Source of the DNA: a virus
Length of the DNA stretch: 58,279 nt
Virus record (IMG/VR): IMGVR_UViG_3300025889_000139
Span: 1-58,279 of that record
Direction: 5' to 3' (one strand)
The position numbers were made by a program, and so were the translations under genes. Below the pieces are notes generated by a model. It was not told the origin of the DNA. It did no database searches and saw only the letters and a list, made by a program, of their open reading frames with translations. Of the stretch, positions 9,042 to 15,924 are shown piece after piece (position 1 is the first letter of the stretch; each line of letters begins with the position of its first letter).

Positions 9042-9374
9042 ATGACTAGACCACTATGTAAAGTATGTAACGAAAAACCAGCCGCAGTGAACTATCACCG
9101 CAAAGGAAAAACGTATTATAGAAGTAAATGTGAGAACTGTCTATATCACAATAAAAAAAGCGTACCACGCTGGAAAAAAGCGGGATACGCTAAAAAGAAA
9201 GTTTGTGATAAATGTGGATTCAAGTCTACGCTAGATAATCAAATCACTGTATTCTTCGTGGATGGTAATATGAATAACGTTAGTATATCAAATCTCAAAT
9301 CAGTATGTGCTAACTGTCGGATTGAGATTCGTCATCAGGGGTGGCGTCAGGGTGATCTGATGGTTGATCATTAA
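9042..9374 (+). CDS. HNH-like zinc-binding protein
   Basis: A protein of 110 residues with four CxxC-type pairs: CKVC near residue 6, CENC near 31, CDKC near 55 and CANC near 89. Between the last pairs is ITVFFVDGNMNNVSISNLKSVC, which is the layout of an HNH/endonuclease VII-type fold (the N of NLKSVC is typical), although the usual catalytic His is replaced around FFVDGN. Very similar small proteins occur in marine T4-like phages and are listed as hypothetical or HNH. Its 3' end overlaps the convergent dNMP kinase gene by 65 bases. TAAATA lies five bases before the ATG. Nuclease activity is uncertain. Confidence 0.8.
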   Translation: MTRPLCKVCNEKPAAVNYHRKGKTYYRSKCENCLYHNKKSVPRWKKAGYAKKKVCDKCGFKSTLDNQITVFFVDGNMNNVSISNLKSVCANCRIEIRHQGWRQGDLMVDH

Positions 9375-10005
9375 AACCTAATGCTTCTTCTACCATACTA
9401 TGTAAATCTTCTATAGTCTCGTCATTCTCAATAACATGATCAAACTTCTCGCCAATCCATTCACGTTCAGATGGATGGATTTCGGTCAATGACCCCGGTA
9501 TCATCATTGAACTTCCGCCTTCTTGTTTCTGTGCTTTATTCCAAGACTCGGCGGCAACATACCAATCTGGCTCTGGACCACGGCGAACACGGATTGTAGT
9601 CCCGCGCATATTTTTGATCATCTTAAACTCATTGCGGAAACGAACATCTGGAATAACGTAGTTACCAGGATTTTCCAGAATGTACTTTTCCATAGCAGCA
9701 CACCAAATATTCGCACCGAATACATTACGACCAGCCTCGGTGCCCATCCATTGTAGTGCTAATCTGGGCGAAAAATCTTCTACACCAAGACGCTCTGCCC
9801 ACCATTCGTCAACTTCTTCTCGCCATTTACGGCTTTCATCTGTTGACCCAGCAAGCATTTCACGATCCCATTCAAAGATAGTAGAACAAGCATCTTTCAG
9901 TTTATCCGCAAATGATATTTTCTTAAATCCATGCTTCTCTACTAATAGATCAGCAACAGTGTCTTTACCGCTTCCTTTAAAACCGCTTATGCCTATCAAA
10001 GCCAT
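9310..10005 (-). CDS. 1: Deoxynucleoside monophosphate kinase, gp1
   Basis: A protein of 231 residues with a P-loop at the N-terminus (GFKGSGKDTVADLL) followed by FADKLKDAC, the signature of T4 gp1-type dNMP kinases that phosphorylate dGMP, dTMP and modified dCMP for phage DNA synthesis. Later landmarks are LALQWMGTEAGRNVFG, YVIPDVRFRNEF (nucleotide-binding Arg region) and IRVRRG. T4 gp1 is 241 residues. The gene has a strong host-type promoter, fitting early expression. The acidic, Ser/Asp-rich last 20 residues are an extension and include the part that overlaps the neighbouring convergent gene. Confidence 0.9.
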   Translation of the reverse strand: MALIGISGFKGSGKDTVADLLVEKHGFKKISFADKLKDACSTIFEWDREMLAGSTDESRKWREEVDEWWAERLGVEDFSPRLALQWMGTEAGRNVFGANIWCAAMEKYILENPGNYVIPDVRFRNEFKMIKNMRGTTIRVRRGPEPDWYVAAESWNKAQKQEGGSSMMIPGSLTEIHPSEREWIGEKFDHVIENDETIEDLHSMVEEALGFNDQPSDHPDATPDDESQSDS

Positions 10006-10064
10006 AATAATATACCTCTCCTACAGTCAAGTATTTTATTTACATAACGGAAATCTGTGGTTAT

Positions 10065-10093
10065 ATTATACTATAATGAAACGCTGTTGTCAA
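10065..10093 (-). promoter_or_regulatory. Sigma-70 type promoter for dNMP kinase
   Basis: On the minus strand a perfect TTGACA, a 17-base spacer and a perfect TATAAT lie 60-88 bases before the gp1 start. It is divergent from the gp13 late promoter, whose box begins 10 bases beyond the -35 hexamer. Confidence 0.85.
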
Positions 10094-10102
10094 GAGGATA
10101 AT

Positions 10103-10110
10103 GATAAATA
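10103..10110 (+). promoter_or_regulatory. Late promoter box for gp13
   Basis: GATAAATA on the plus strand, followed by an AAAGGAG ribosome-binding site and ATG 10130. The early gp1 promoter lies back to back with it. Confidence 0.75.
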
Positions 10111-10129
10111 CATAAAAGGAGTTTTTTTC

Positions 10130-10885
10130 ATGGCCGATCTTGCTACTGAACGCCAAAAGGTGAAAGATTATATCTATTATATGCTTGGTGGGGATATCGT
10201 TGACGTTGAGGCAGATGCCGCACACTATGATACTGCTATTGACCGTGCCCTAAAAGTATATCGCCAAAGAGCATCTAACGCATTTGAGGAAAGTTATGGA
10301 TTCCTTGAACTCGTTGATGGACAGAATGAATATACACTTGATGATAATATTATGGAAGTTCGTTCAGTTATTCGTCGTTCTGTAGGTTCAACCAATAGCA
10401 CAAACTCCACACAACTTGAACCATTTGAAGCAGCATTCGTCAATACCTATCTTCTACAGGCTGGGCGTCTTGGTGGATTGGCTACATATGAACTATTCAA
10501 CCAGTATCAAGAACTATCTGCTCGTATGTTTGGTGGATATATGAACTTCACTTGGGAACCAGTTTCCAAGAAACTAACACTTATTCGTAATATCAAAGCA
10601 AATGGTGAAGTCGTTATGCTTTGGCTATATAATACCAAGCCAGATGTGACTCTATTACAAGACCATATGATTAGACCGTGGATTGAAAAGTTTGCTTTGG
10701 GAACTACAAAGTTTATTCTTGGTGAAGCTCGTGGTAAGTTCTCTACAATCGCTGGTCCTGGTGGCGGCACAACTCTAAACGGTGATGCTCTCAAAACAGA
10801 AGGTCAGCAGTTGATTGATGAATGCATGGATAGTATCAATAACTACGAAACTGGAAATGAACCATTATATTGGATTCAAGGTTGA
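10130..10885 (+). CDS. 13: Neck protein, gp13
   Basis: A protein of 251 residues. The N-terminal helix pattern (VKDYIYYMLGGDIVDVEAD, then AIDRALKVYRQ) matches the T4 gp13 opening (LRRLGAPIINVEL, then CIQRALELY). The later segment LQDHMIRPWIEKFALG with ILGEARGKFS and GGTTLNGDALKTEGQQLIDE matches the gp13 C-terminal helices ([21 protein letters not shown], then GGVTIDGQRLIEEA). Gp13 is part of the neck that docks the tail to the filled head. ATG 10130 has AAAGGAG upstream; longer in-frame extensions cross the late promoter and are not real. The next gene starts seven bases downstream. Confidence 0.85.
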   Translation: MADLATERQKVKDYIYYMLGGDIVDVEADAAHYDTAIDRALKVYRQRASNAFEESYGFLELVDGQNEYTLDDNIMEVRSVIRRSVGSTNSTNSTQLEPFEAAFVNTYLLQAGRLGGLATYELFNQYQELSARMFGGYMNFTWEPVSKKLTLIRNIKANGEVVMLWLYNTKPDVTLLQDHMIRPWIEKFALGTTKFILGEARGKFSTIAGPGGGTTLNGDALKTEGQQLIDECMDSINNYETGNEPLYWIQG

Positions 10886-10891
10886 TAGTCT

Positions 10892-11107
10892 ATGCGTATC
10901 ACAGATGTAATCACCAAGAAGAAAGAAAACAAGGAAGTTGAAAAGGGCGAAGAAAATAGCCCCTTGCAACAAGCCGATTGGGAAGATGCTGATGAACTAA
11001 TCAATGACGAAAATGGCTTCGTCAATCCAAAAGATGTTCCAGATGTTGATAAGTATATCAGGGCACACGATAAAAAAATAAAAAGATTGATGAAAAAAGA
11101 TAAATAA
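10892..11107 (+). CDS. Small charged protein of unknown function
   Basis: A protein of 71 residues, rich in Lys, Glu and Asp, starting MRITDVITKKKE and ending KKIKRLMKKDK. It starts seven bases after gp13, in the same direction, with no strong ribosome-binding site, so it is probably translated by coupling. Small charged proteins of this sort follow gp13 in other marine T4-like phages. The stop codon is embedded in the late promoter box of the following homing endonuclease unit, which suggests that unit was inserted precisely at the gene end. Confidence 0.6.
   Translation: MRITDVITKKKENKEVEKGEENSPLQQADWEDADELINDENGFVNPKDVPDVDKYIRAHDKKIKRLMKKDK
11099..11106 (+). promoter_or_regulatory. Late promoter box of homing endonuclease leader
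   Basis: GATAAATA overlapping the stop of the preceding gene. The sequence from this box through AAAAGTGTAG is identical over 17 bases to the leader of the other GIY-YIG gene at 30.2 kb. Confidence 0.7.
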
Positions 11108-11111
11108 AAGT

Positions 11112-11141
11112 GTAGTTCGCGGTGGTGGAACACCCAACTAC
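11112..11141 (+). promoter_or_regulatory. Leader RNA hairpin of GIY-YIG gene
   Basis: GTAGTT (11112-11117) pairs with AACTAC (11136-11141), with an inner GGTG/CACC stem. The equivalent hairpin before the second GIY-YIG gene has GTAGGT/ACCTAC, a compensatory T-A to G-C change. The start of transcription would lie just upstream, so the hairpin would form at the 5' end of the late mRNA, as is known for translation-controlling hairpins of T4 homing endonucleases. Confidence 0.7.
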
Positions 11142-11168
11142 TCTAACGCTATGAAGGAGCAATCAGCA

Positions 11169-11276
11169 ATGTTATTTATAAAGACATATCTTGCCTACTG
11201 GATAAATCAGGGGTATTCCAAACAAGAAGCAGACATTATCGCACACCAATATCGTGTTATGTTGGGAGTGAAATAA
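11169..11276 (+). CDS. 35-residue leader ORF before GIY-YIG gene
   Basis: A short frame, MLFIKTYLAYWINQGYSKQE onward to GVK, too short for most gene callers. It has a good ribosome-binding site (AAGGAGC, ten bases before the ATG) and its stop overlaps the endonuclease start (TAATG). It probably serves to couple or tune translation of the endonuclease, or is a remnant of host-gene sequence. The other GIY-YIG gene lacks it. Confidence 0.55.
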   Translation: MLFIKTYLAYWINQGYSKQEADIIAHQYRVMLGVK

Positions 11277-11980
11277 TGACTACTGTTTATAGTATATACA
11301 AAATCACCAATAAAGTCAATAAAAAAGCATACATTGGTTTCACCTCTCGTGAAATATCCCGCAGATTCACTGAACACGCCACACCATCAGGGGTATGTGG
11401 AGTCAGCAAAGCTATTAGAAAGTATGGTAAAGAAAACTTCACAATAGAAATCATATATCAATCATATGACCACCAACACACCATTGATGTAATGGAACCA
11501 TACTTCATCAAGGAATACAACACATATCTTGGTGAAGGATATAATGAAACCCCGGGCGGTGAAAGAAGGTGCGGTGAGGACCACCCTATGTTCGGCAAGA
11601 AACATTCAGCAGAAACTAAAAAAAAGATGTCTATTGCTGCGCTTAATAGAGAACCACATTCCGCAGATAGTAATAAGAGGAAAGGAAAATCAGGCGATGA
11701 TAATGTATCCAAGCGACCTGATGTTAAAAAGAAAATAAGCGAAGCAGTTTCCGGCGAAAGAAACGGTATGTACGGCAAAAAACATACACCCGAAGCAATA
11801 TTGAAGATGAAAGCCGCGCTGACAGGACGGAAACACACAGAAGAAACAAAAAGAAAAATCAAAGAGGCTAATATGAAGAGGGCAAAGCCCCCGAAGAAGC
11901 CTTGCCCTCACTGTTCCAAGATGGTTGATCCGCTAAACTACAAAAAATGGCACGGAGATAACTGCTCTAATAAGTCTTGA
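11276..11980 (+). CDS. GIY-YIG homing endonuclease with NUMOD3 repeats
   Basis: A protein of 234 residues. The GIY-YIG domain is at residues 1-90 (YSIYKITNKVNKKAYIGFTS, then RRFTEH with the catalytic Arg region, and EPYFIKEYNTYLGEGYN with the Glu). It is followed by three or four NUMOD3 DNA-binding motifs (HPMFGKKHSAETKKKMS, then NGMYGKKHTPEAILKMK and GRKHTEETKRKIKEAN) and a C-terminal zinc ribbon, CPHC...HGDNC. This is a free-standing Seg-like mobile gene inserted after gp13. It ends 14 bases inside the convergent gene at 11967-13145. A structured late leader precedes it. Confidence 0.9.
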   Translation: MTTVYSIYKITNKVNKKAYIGFTSREISRRFTEHATPSGVCGVSKAIRKYGKENFTIEIIYQSYDHQHTIDVMEPYFIKEYNTYLGEGYNETPGGERRCGEDHPMFGKKHSAETKKKMSIAALNREPHSADSNKRKGKSGDDNVSKRPDVKKKISEAVSGERNGMYGKKHTPEAILKMKAALTGRKHTEETKRKIKEANMKRAKPPKKPCPHCSKMVDPLNYKKWHGDNCSNKS

Positions 11981-13145
11981 GCAAGATGGTGTGTTCATTC
12001 GTTCTACCAGGAAACTTGACTTCTACGGCCTTGATTTCATCCAAGAACTTACGCAGGGCAACCTTACCAGCCTTATTGAACTCTTTGAGTTTTTCTTCTG
12101 GTTTGCGGATATTTTTACCGACAGAGTTAGCCTCGTCGTATCCAATAATGGTAGTGCCCTTCACGGCAAGTTGCTTCATATTCGGGTCAGCAACAACTTT
12201 GTAAAGTTTCCTAAGTTTCGTATTATAAAGCCACAAGGTTTCAGCACCGATAATATCTTCTGGACGAATGCTAACCAGTTTGAGGTCTTTATCCTCTGCC
12301 TTATACTTCAACTTAGCAACCTGTTTGCCCTTGGTAGGAGCCTTCTTGGAACGGGTCTTACGAGAAACTTTCTTCAAGTTCATATAAGAGTTCATATCGT
12401 CAAGTAGGTTATTGTAGAACTCAAGGATACGCTTGATATCGGTCTTGGACAAGTGGGCATAACCCTCTTTCAAGTCAGGGTCAATCTCACTTGCTTTACC
12501 AGTAAGTTCTTCAATCTCCGCTTTCTTCGGCTCATAATACGCAATAATCTTATTGATATGGGATTGAGCCACATTCTTCTGTTTCATCCACTCAAAGACT
12601 TTCGGCGTGGATGCTTTGGGATTAGCCATGATGGTATCTTCCCATTCATCCATTTCAGCAATAATGTCGGACAACTGTTCAGCCATACGCTCTTGGATGG
12701 ACGGTTTATAAACATTACTGGCTTTCTTTTCTTCTTTTTTCTTCTTGACCACAATGTTCTTGCCGTAGTCAATCATCGCAGCAACTTTATCACGCAACCA
12801 GCCGCTTTCAGTATTCGGCATACCACGAAGCAGCATAGTCGCATTAGCAACTACGGCACCAGAAAGCATAGCATCAGGGTAAGCACGGGCAGACTTGATA
12901 TCAGCAGCAGAATAACCAGCCTCTTTCATCCACGCATAAAGATTTTTCTTTAGATCGCTGGCTTTGTAGAAATAGTTATACCAGTTATATGCGTGGCGTT
13001 TCTCACGCTGGATTTCTTCATCAGTCCAGTTTTCAGCATTGACCCATTCGGGTTCTTCACCCATATATTTGGTATCAAACGTTTTAGCAATACGAGGCTT
13101 TGCTGTCTTTTTACGGGGGGCAGTTACTGATTTTGCTCGTGACAT
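11967..13145 (-). CDS. Conserved phage protein of unknown function
   Basis: A protein of 392 residues that I do not recognise by function. The N-terminus is basic and disordered (SRAKSVTAPRKKTAKPR). The middle is helical and Lys/Glu-rich, with long coiled segments around QERMAEQLSDIIAEMDEWED and KTDIKRILEFYNNLLDDMN. The last third is a compact beta-like region, TLWLYNTKLRKLYKVVADPN then VKGTTIIGYDEANS, ending FPGRTNEHTILLKTY. Base composition is more GC-rich than the virion genes around it. A helix-rich DNA- or protein-binding role is possible; nothing in the sequence is catalytic. Confidence 0.75.
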   Translation of the reverse strand: MSRAKSVTAPRKKTAKPRIAKTFDTKYMGEEPEWVNAENWTDEEIQREKRHAYNWYNYFYKASDLKKNLYAWMKEAGYSAADIKSARAYPDAMLSGAVVANATMLLRGMPNTESGWLRDKVAAMIDYGKNIVVKKKKEEKKASNVYKPSIQERMAEQLSDIIAEMDEWEDTIMANPKASTPKVFEWMKQKNVAQSHINKIIAYYEPKKAEIEELTGKASEIDPDLKEGYAHLSKTDIKRILEFYNNLLDDMNSYMNLKKVSRKTRSKKAPTKGKQVAKLKYKAEDKDLKLVSIRPEDIIGAETLWLYNTKLRKLYKVVADPNMKQLAVKGTTIIGYDEANSVGKNIRKPEEKLKEFNKAGKVALRKFLDEIKAVEVKFPGRTNEHTILLKTY

Positions 13146-13175
13146 TTTAATTCCTTTACTAAACGCTATTTATGT

Positions 13176-13397
13176 TTAGCCTTCCACAACCTCAAGCATG
13201 GTTTTTCCTTCGGCAACCGATTTCAGATTGAGATACACTTCGTGTTCCGAACTGGTCGGGTTTTCAAACACCAGCATCGGTTCGCCGTTGTTCTCCGAAA
13301 GACGCACACCCTTGAACGGGCCGACTTCCATCGTCGCCATCAGCGCGGGTTCGTCAAAGAGTTCTTTGTTCAGCGAAAACATACCAACTTGTTGCAT
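13176..13397 (-). CDS. Small early protein, unknown function
   Basis: A protein of 73 residues, MQQVGMFSLNKELFDEPALM at the start. A near-consensus promoter lies 35-62 bases before the ATG, with CAGGAG as ribosome-binding site. The protein has a beta-rich pattern (FKGVRLSENNGEPMLVFENP, then HEVYLNLKSV). The promoter and base composition link it to the next two minus-strand genes as an early-type set. Function unknown. Confidence 0.7.
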   Translation of the reverse strand: MQQVGMFSLNKELFDEPALMATMEVGPFKGVRLSENNGEPMLVFENPTSSEHEVYLNLKSVAEGKTMLEVVEG

Positions 13398-13431
13398 TTT
13401 GAATCTCCTGTTTTTTCCAACTTACAAAGAC

Positions 13432-13459
13432 AGTATAGCAGATTTTATGGGTTTGTCAA
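13432..13459 (-). promoter_or_regulatory. Sigma-70 promoter, extended -10 (copy 1)
   Basis: On the minus strand TTGACA, a 16-base spacer ending TGC, and TATACT. The downstream start region GTCTTTGTAAGTTG is shared with the copy at 13846. TGC just before TATACT is an extended -10 element. Confidence 0.85.
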
Positions 13460-13467
13460 GTCTTTTT

Positions 13468-13803
13468 TTACATCGTCCAGTAACGGTCAGTGGAAGGGTC
13501 ACAAGCACCGCCCTTGTCGCCACGACGAATGGTAGCAGTGTTCACACTGCCAGTGTGAGGGTTGATGAAGGTGACTTCAACTTCTTCGTTCATAAACGAG
13601 TAGTACGCTTCTTTTACCAACTCTTTGGCTTCGCCAGCGGGACGCTTAGTGATGGTGGAAATGGCTTCGTCGCCAACGACAACGTAAGCATTGACTTTGC
13701 CGCTCTTGCGGGTCAGTTTACCAATCTCGGTGCGACCACGATAGCCGTTGTCAACAACGATGGTGCCATTGGTCTTGTCGTTCCACTTGAAAAGAATAGC
13801 CAT
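13468..13803 (-). CDS. Small early protein, unknown function
   Basis: A protein of 111 residues starting MAILFKWNDKTNGTIVVDN. It appears beta-rich with NAYVVVGDEAISTITKRP and EVEVTFINPHTGSVNTATI, and Gly/Asp/Arg-rich at the end. Its own host-type promoter lies 43-70 bases upstream and GGAGATACC precedes the ATG. No catalytic motif is evident. It belongs to the promoter-per-gene block at 13.2-15.3 kb, which looks like an early takeover or nucleotide-metabolism block; that is inference from the promoters only. Confidence 0.7.
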   Translation of the reverse strand: MAILFKWNDKTNGTIVVDNGYRGRTEIGKLTRKSGKVNAYVVVGDEAISTITKRPAGEAKELVKEAYYSFMNEEVEVTFINPHTGSVNTATIRRGDKGGACDPSTDRYWTM

Positions 13804-13845
13804 TTGGTATCTCCGTAAACACTGTTTCTATCAACTTACAAAGAC

Positions 13846-13873
13846 AGTATAGCACATTATAACCATTTGTCAA
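13846..13873 (-). promoter_or_regulatory. Sigma-70 promoter, extended -10 (copy 2)
   Basis: On the minus strand TTGACA, a 16-base spacer ending TGC, and TATACT, followed by GTCTTTGTAAGTTGATAG. It overlaps the 3' end of the toprim-like fragment gene. Confidence 0.85.
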
Positions 13874-14084
13874 GTGTTTTTTTCACATTTTCTTCGGTCA
13901 TATCACCAAGGTCTTCGCCATCGTTTAGTATAACCGATTCATGACCCATTTTAGCCAGTTTACGACCAGCAGCATCGCCATCACAAACACAGACAATGTG
14001 CCGATTCGTGGCTCGTAACCACGGACGCAGTTGCTTTGGGTCATTAGACAGGGCGGCACTGTACAGCAGAGCATAGGTGGACAA
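13857..14084 (-). pseudogene. Toprim-domain fragment, 5' end lost
   Basis: A frame of 75 codons whose last 55 residues look like the second half of a Toprim domain: NRHIVCVCDGDAAGRKLAKM supplies the DxD-type acidic pair (CDGDAAG), then VILNDGEDLGDM. Toprim domains occur in primases, topoisomerases and OLD/RecR-type proteins; the first half with its catalytic Glu is missing. The apparent start at 14084 lies within sequence that reads as plus-strand coding from another gene, so the true N-terminus was replaced at a junction near 14050-14066. I call it a truncated primase-like gene. Confidence 0.6.
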
Positions 14085-14183
14085 TCAGGCGGCGAAGGGT
14101 ATGTATTAGCACACCCTGAAGGTGATATTAAACTAGTGCCAAGGTCCACATTTAGTGCAGCCAACCGTGCAGTACAACGATAA
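14052..14183 (+). pseudogene. C-terminal fragment of an unidentified phage gene
   Basis: The plus-strand frame ending TAA 14183 reads GGQSGGEGYVLAHPEGDIKL and then VPRSTFSAANRAVQR, which has the feel of the C-terminus of a real protein rather than noise. It cannot be extended past the junction near 14050-14066, where the sequence becomes minus-strand Toprim coding. Its stop lies in the late promoter box of the next gene. It therefore appears to be the 3' end of a gene carried in on the chimeric patch. Confidence 0.45.
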
Positions 14184-14186
14184 ATA
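14179..14186 (+). promoter_or_regulatory. Late promoter box
   Basis: GATAAATA on the plus strand, overlapping the stop of the preceding fragment and 21 bases before the ATG at 14208, with AAGGTGAGG as ribosome-binding site. Confidence 0.65.
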
Positions 14187-14207
14187 TCAGTAAGGTGAGG
14201 ATTTATT

Positions 14208-14855
14208 ATGAAAATTTCAGAAATTACACAGCGTAGCCAAGCACAACATCTCGCAGAAGGTGAAATGATAAAGACGGAAGTGGTCAAAATGCCTCCCACT
14301 AAGAATAGTAGCCAAGGCATGGCCGATTGGGCCTATAAGGACGCTCAAGATAAAAAGGTTCCGCTCAAAGGTTCTCTCAAGGGAATACCCTCCGAAGTCT
14401 ATGACATGGGTGATCATCTGCGTGTGTTCGTGAAAGATAATCAAGGGCCTGTGCTGTACTTGGCTTTACACAAATTCTTGGATGGATTCAAAAGCGGAGC
14501 GGTGGCTGTGGAGCCTAGAGGCAGAGGCAAGAATCTAGCAGTCCGTGTGTATCAATCAGCCAGCGACACGTTTGGTCGTCCTATTTACAGTGATACCACA
14601 CAGACCGATGCCAGCAGGATCGGTATCTGGCAAAAGTTGATAGCCACAGCGCCGGACCGGGTGGTAGGATATGATCAGCGGACTCGAGAAGATTTGCCAC
14701 TCACTGCCACTGATCGAGGCCCTGCGGTGCGTGGTAATCAACCAGTGTATACACAAAGGACTGCCAAAGATTTTCCCAAACCTGTGACCGATCAAAATAG
14801 ATCAAGAACTCGGTTGTTGAAGTTGTTGACTTCGCCATTTACAACCGCTTCGTAA
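14208..14855 (+). CDS. Phage protein of unknown function, 3' end probably chimeric
   Basis: A frame of 215 codons starting MKISEITQRSQAQHLAEGEM, a start style used by many marine phage virion-associated proteins. The body (VYDMGDHLRVFVKDNQGPVL, AVEPRGRGKNLAVRVYQSA, RIGIWQKLIATAPDRVVGYD) reads like a genuine alpha/beta protein. From about codon 195 (SRTRLLKLLTSPFTTAS) it is the antisense of a minus-strand gene, so the authentic C-terminus was lost at a junction near 14795. Late promoter and good ribosome-binding site are present. Function unknown. Confidence 0.6.
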   Translation: MKISEITQRSQAQHLAEGEMIKTEVVKMPPTKNSSQGMADWAYKDAQDKKVPLKGSLKGIPSEVYDMGDHLRVFVKDNQGPVLYLALHKFLDGFKSGAVAVEPRGRGKNLAVRVYQSASDTFGRPIYSDTTQTDASRIGIWQKLIATAPDRVVGYDQRTREDLPLTATDRGPAVRGNQPVYTQRTAKDFPKPVTDQNRSRTRLLKLLTSPFTTAS

Positions 14856-14929
14856 CCAAGAACATATTTGATATGATTACGGGCGCGTTCAAAGAAAACT
14901 CCTGCTTCGTGTTGTGTTGCGTATTTCAT
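14792..14929 (-). CDS. Small coupled gene, 3' end truncated
   Basis: A frame of 45 codons, MKYATQHEAGVFFERARNHI onward, whose ATG overlaps the stop of the upstream 104-residue gene (ATGA). The pattern reads as a real helical protein up to EVNNFNNRVLDL, then stops at once where the sequence switches to the foreign patch. It is the truncated 5' portion of a gene whose remainder is not seen. Confidence 0.55.
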   Translation of the reverse strand: MKYATQHEAGVFFERARNHIKYVLGYEAVVNGEVNNFNNRVLDLF

Positions 14930-15240
14930 TGGACCATCACCCCGCCTTCACGGAAAAAACCTTTCCACATATTACGTGCATCTTTGATGTCAATAATCTC
15001 GTTCAAGGACACTTCGCCTTCTACCGTGTGGATAACGAGTGCTTCCAACTGCCCACCTTCACCGGGAAAAACAGTAAGATCACTATCATTAGTAGCAATC
15101 TTCTTAACTTCGTCACGGTTAAACATACGGACGTTACGGCCAGCTTCGCACAGCACCATATGATGCTCGGCGATATTACCCAAATCGCTTGTATCAACGA
15201 TTCGGCCAGTATCCATATCAATCAGGTGAAAAACTTCCAT
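14926..15240 (-). CDS. Small early protein, unknown function
   Basis: A protein of 104 residues starting MEVFHLIDMDTGRIVDTSDL. It has alternating beta and helix patterns (HHMVLCEAGRNVRMFNRDEV, then LTVFPGEGGQLEALVIHTVE) and ends GFFREGGVMVQ. GGAGATACC precedes the ATG, and a near-consensus promoter lies 29-56 bases upstream. No catalytic motif is evident. The following gene is coupled to it. It belongs to the early-type block on the minus strand. Confidence 0.7.
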   Translation of the reverse strand: MEVFHLIDMDTGRIVDTSDLGNIAEHHMVLCEAGRNVRMFNRDEVKKIATNDSDLTVFPGEGGQLEALVIHTVEGEVSLNEIIDIKDARNMWKGFFREGGVMVQ

Positions 15241-15268
15241 CGGGTATCTCCTATCAACTTACAAATAG

Positions 15269-15296
15269 AGTATAGCAGATTTTTAGGATTTGTCAA
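15269..15296 (-). promoter_or_regulatory. Sigma-70 promoter, extended -10 (copy 3)
   Basis: On the minus strand TTGACA, a 16-base spacer ending TGC, and TATACT, followed by a start region ending TTTGTAAGTTGATAG as in copies 1 and 2. Its -35 end overlaps the stop of the gene at 15283-15888. Confidence 0.85.
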
Positions 15297-15888
15297 GCAC
15301 TTTTATGAAGTTTTCTGTTGTCATCCATATACGGTTTTGTGAGTTCCACGATCCTACCTTGGGCCAAGTGCCAGGAAGTACATGAATAAACTGTATCTCT
15401 GGAAATAACCGATGGAGTTTGTTTATTTGATATATCCAGTATGATGGGTCAACGGGTCGGCGATCTGGTCCATCATAGTTTGGTGTTCCCTTATAGATGT
15501 TGTTATGGCGGTTTCCCATACTATAAATGTCAAAACCCAAAAAGTAAATCTTCTTGGGTTTCTGTAAACAAGCTAGGTATGCAGCGTAGGTTCCTGAACC
15601 CCAGTTCATAGGTTCATCAGCTTTATGTTCTGGTTTATATGGAAGCTCTGGTAGATACTGAACATACGGGTATGCAGCGAAACTTGAGTGCCATCTTGGT
15701 CGTGTATATATGGATATTCCCAAATCAGCAGCTTCCTCAACACATCGTCTATCTACCGCTATAAGGTATGTTGGATGAAAGTCGCGGCAGATGGCATTAC
15801 ATCCAAACGTGATATGTTTTTCTAGTTTGGTTAGGTCAAAACCTTTCCTAGTCTCACCATTTCCAAGTACCACGTATAACTGCTCCAT
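15283..15888 (-). CDS. DUF115/glycosyltransferase-like protein (copy A)
   Basis: A protein of 201 residues beginning MEQLYVVLGNGETRKGFDL. Landmarks are GNGxTRK, ITFGCNAICRDF, YLIAVDRRCVEEA, IYTRPRW, WGSGTYAAYLACLQ and IYFLGFDIYSMGN followed by NIYKGTPNYDGP. The same order (GNG..RK, YGCN, LIAVD, YTR, LAC, GFD) recurs in the protein at 27555-28256. This resembles the DUF115/MptE-like and sialyltransferase-like families that act on glycans or related small molecules. It is divergent from gp14 and has no clear ribosome-binding site. Activity is inference; the family resemblance between the two copies is visible directly. Confidence 0.7.
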   Translation of the reverse strand: MEQLYVVLGNGETRKGFDLTKLEKHITFGCNAICRDFHPTYLIAVDRRCVEEAADLGISIYTRPRWHSSFAAYPYVQYLPELPYKPEHKADEPMNWGSGTYAAYLACLQKPKKIYFLGFDIYSMGNRHNNIYKGTPNYDGPDRRPVDPSYWIYQINKLHRLFPEIQFIHVLPGTWPKVGSWNSQNRIWMTTENFIKVLDKS

Positions 15889-15898
15889 AAAGTATTTA

Positions 15899-15906
15899 GA
15901 TAAATA
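15899..15906 (+). promoter_or_regulatory. Late promoter box for gp14
   Basis: GATAAATA on the plus strand, then ATAGGAG and ATG 15925. It lies in a 16-base near-palindrome, so the opposite strand carries CTAAATA before the divergent gene. Confidence 0.7.
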
Positions 15907-15924
15907 CTATAATAGGAGTACAGT

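Noticed and set aside
9680-10129. Long in-frame extension upstream of gp13 on the plus strand
   Set aside because: It is antisense to the dNMP kinase gene and crosses the gp13 late promoter; ATG 10130 has a good ribosome-binding site.
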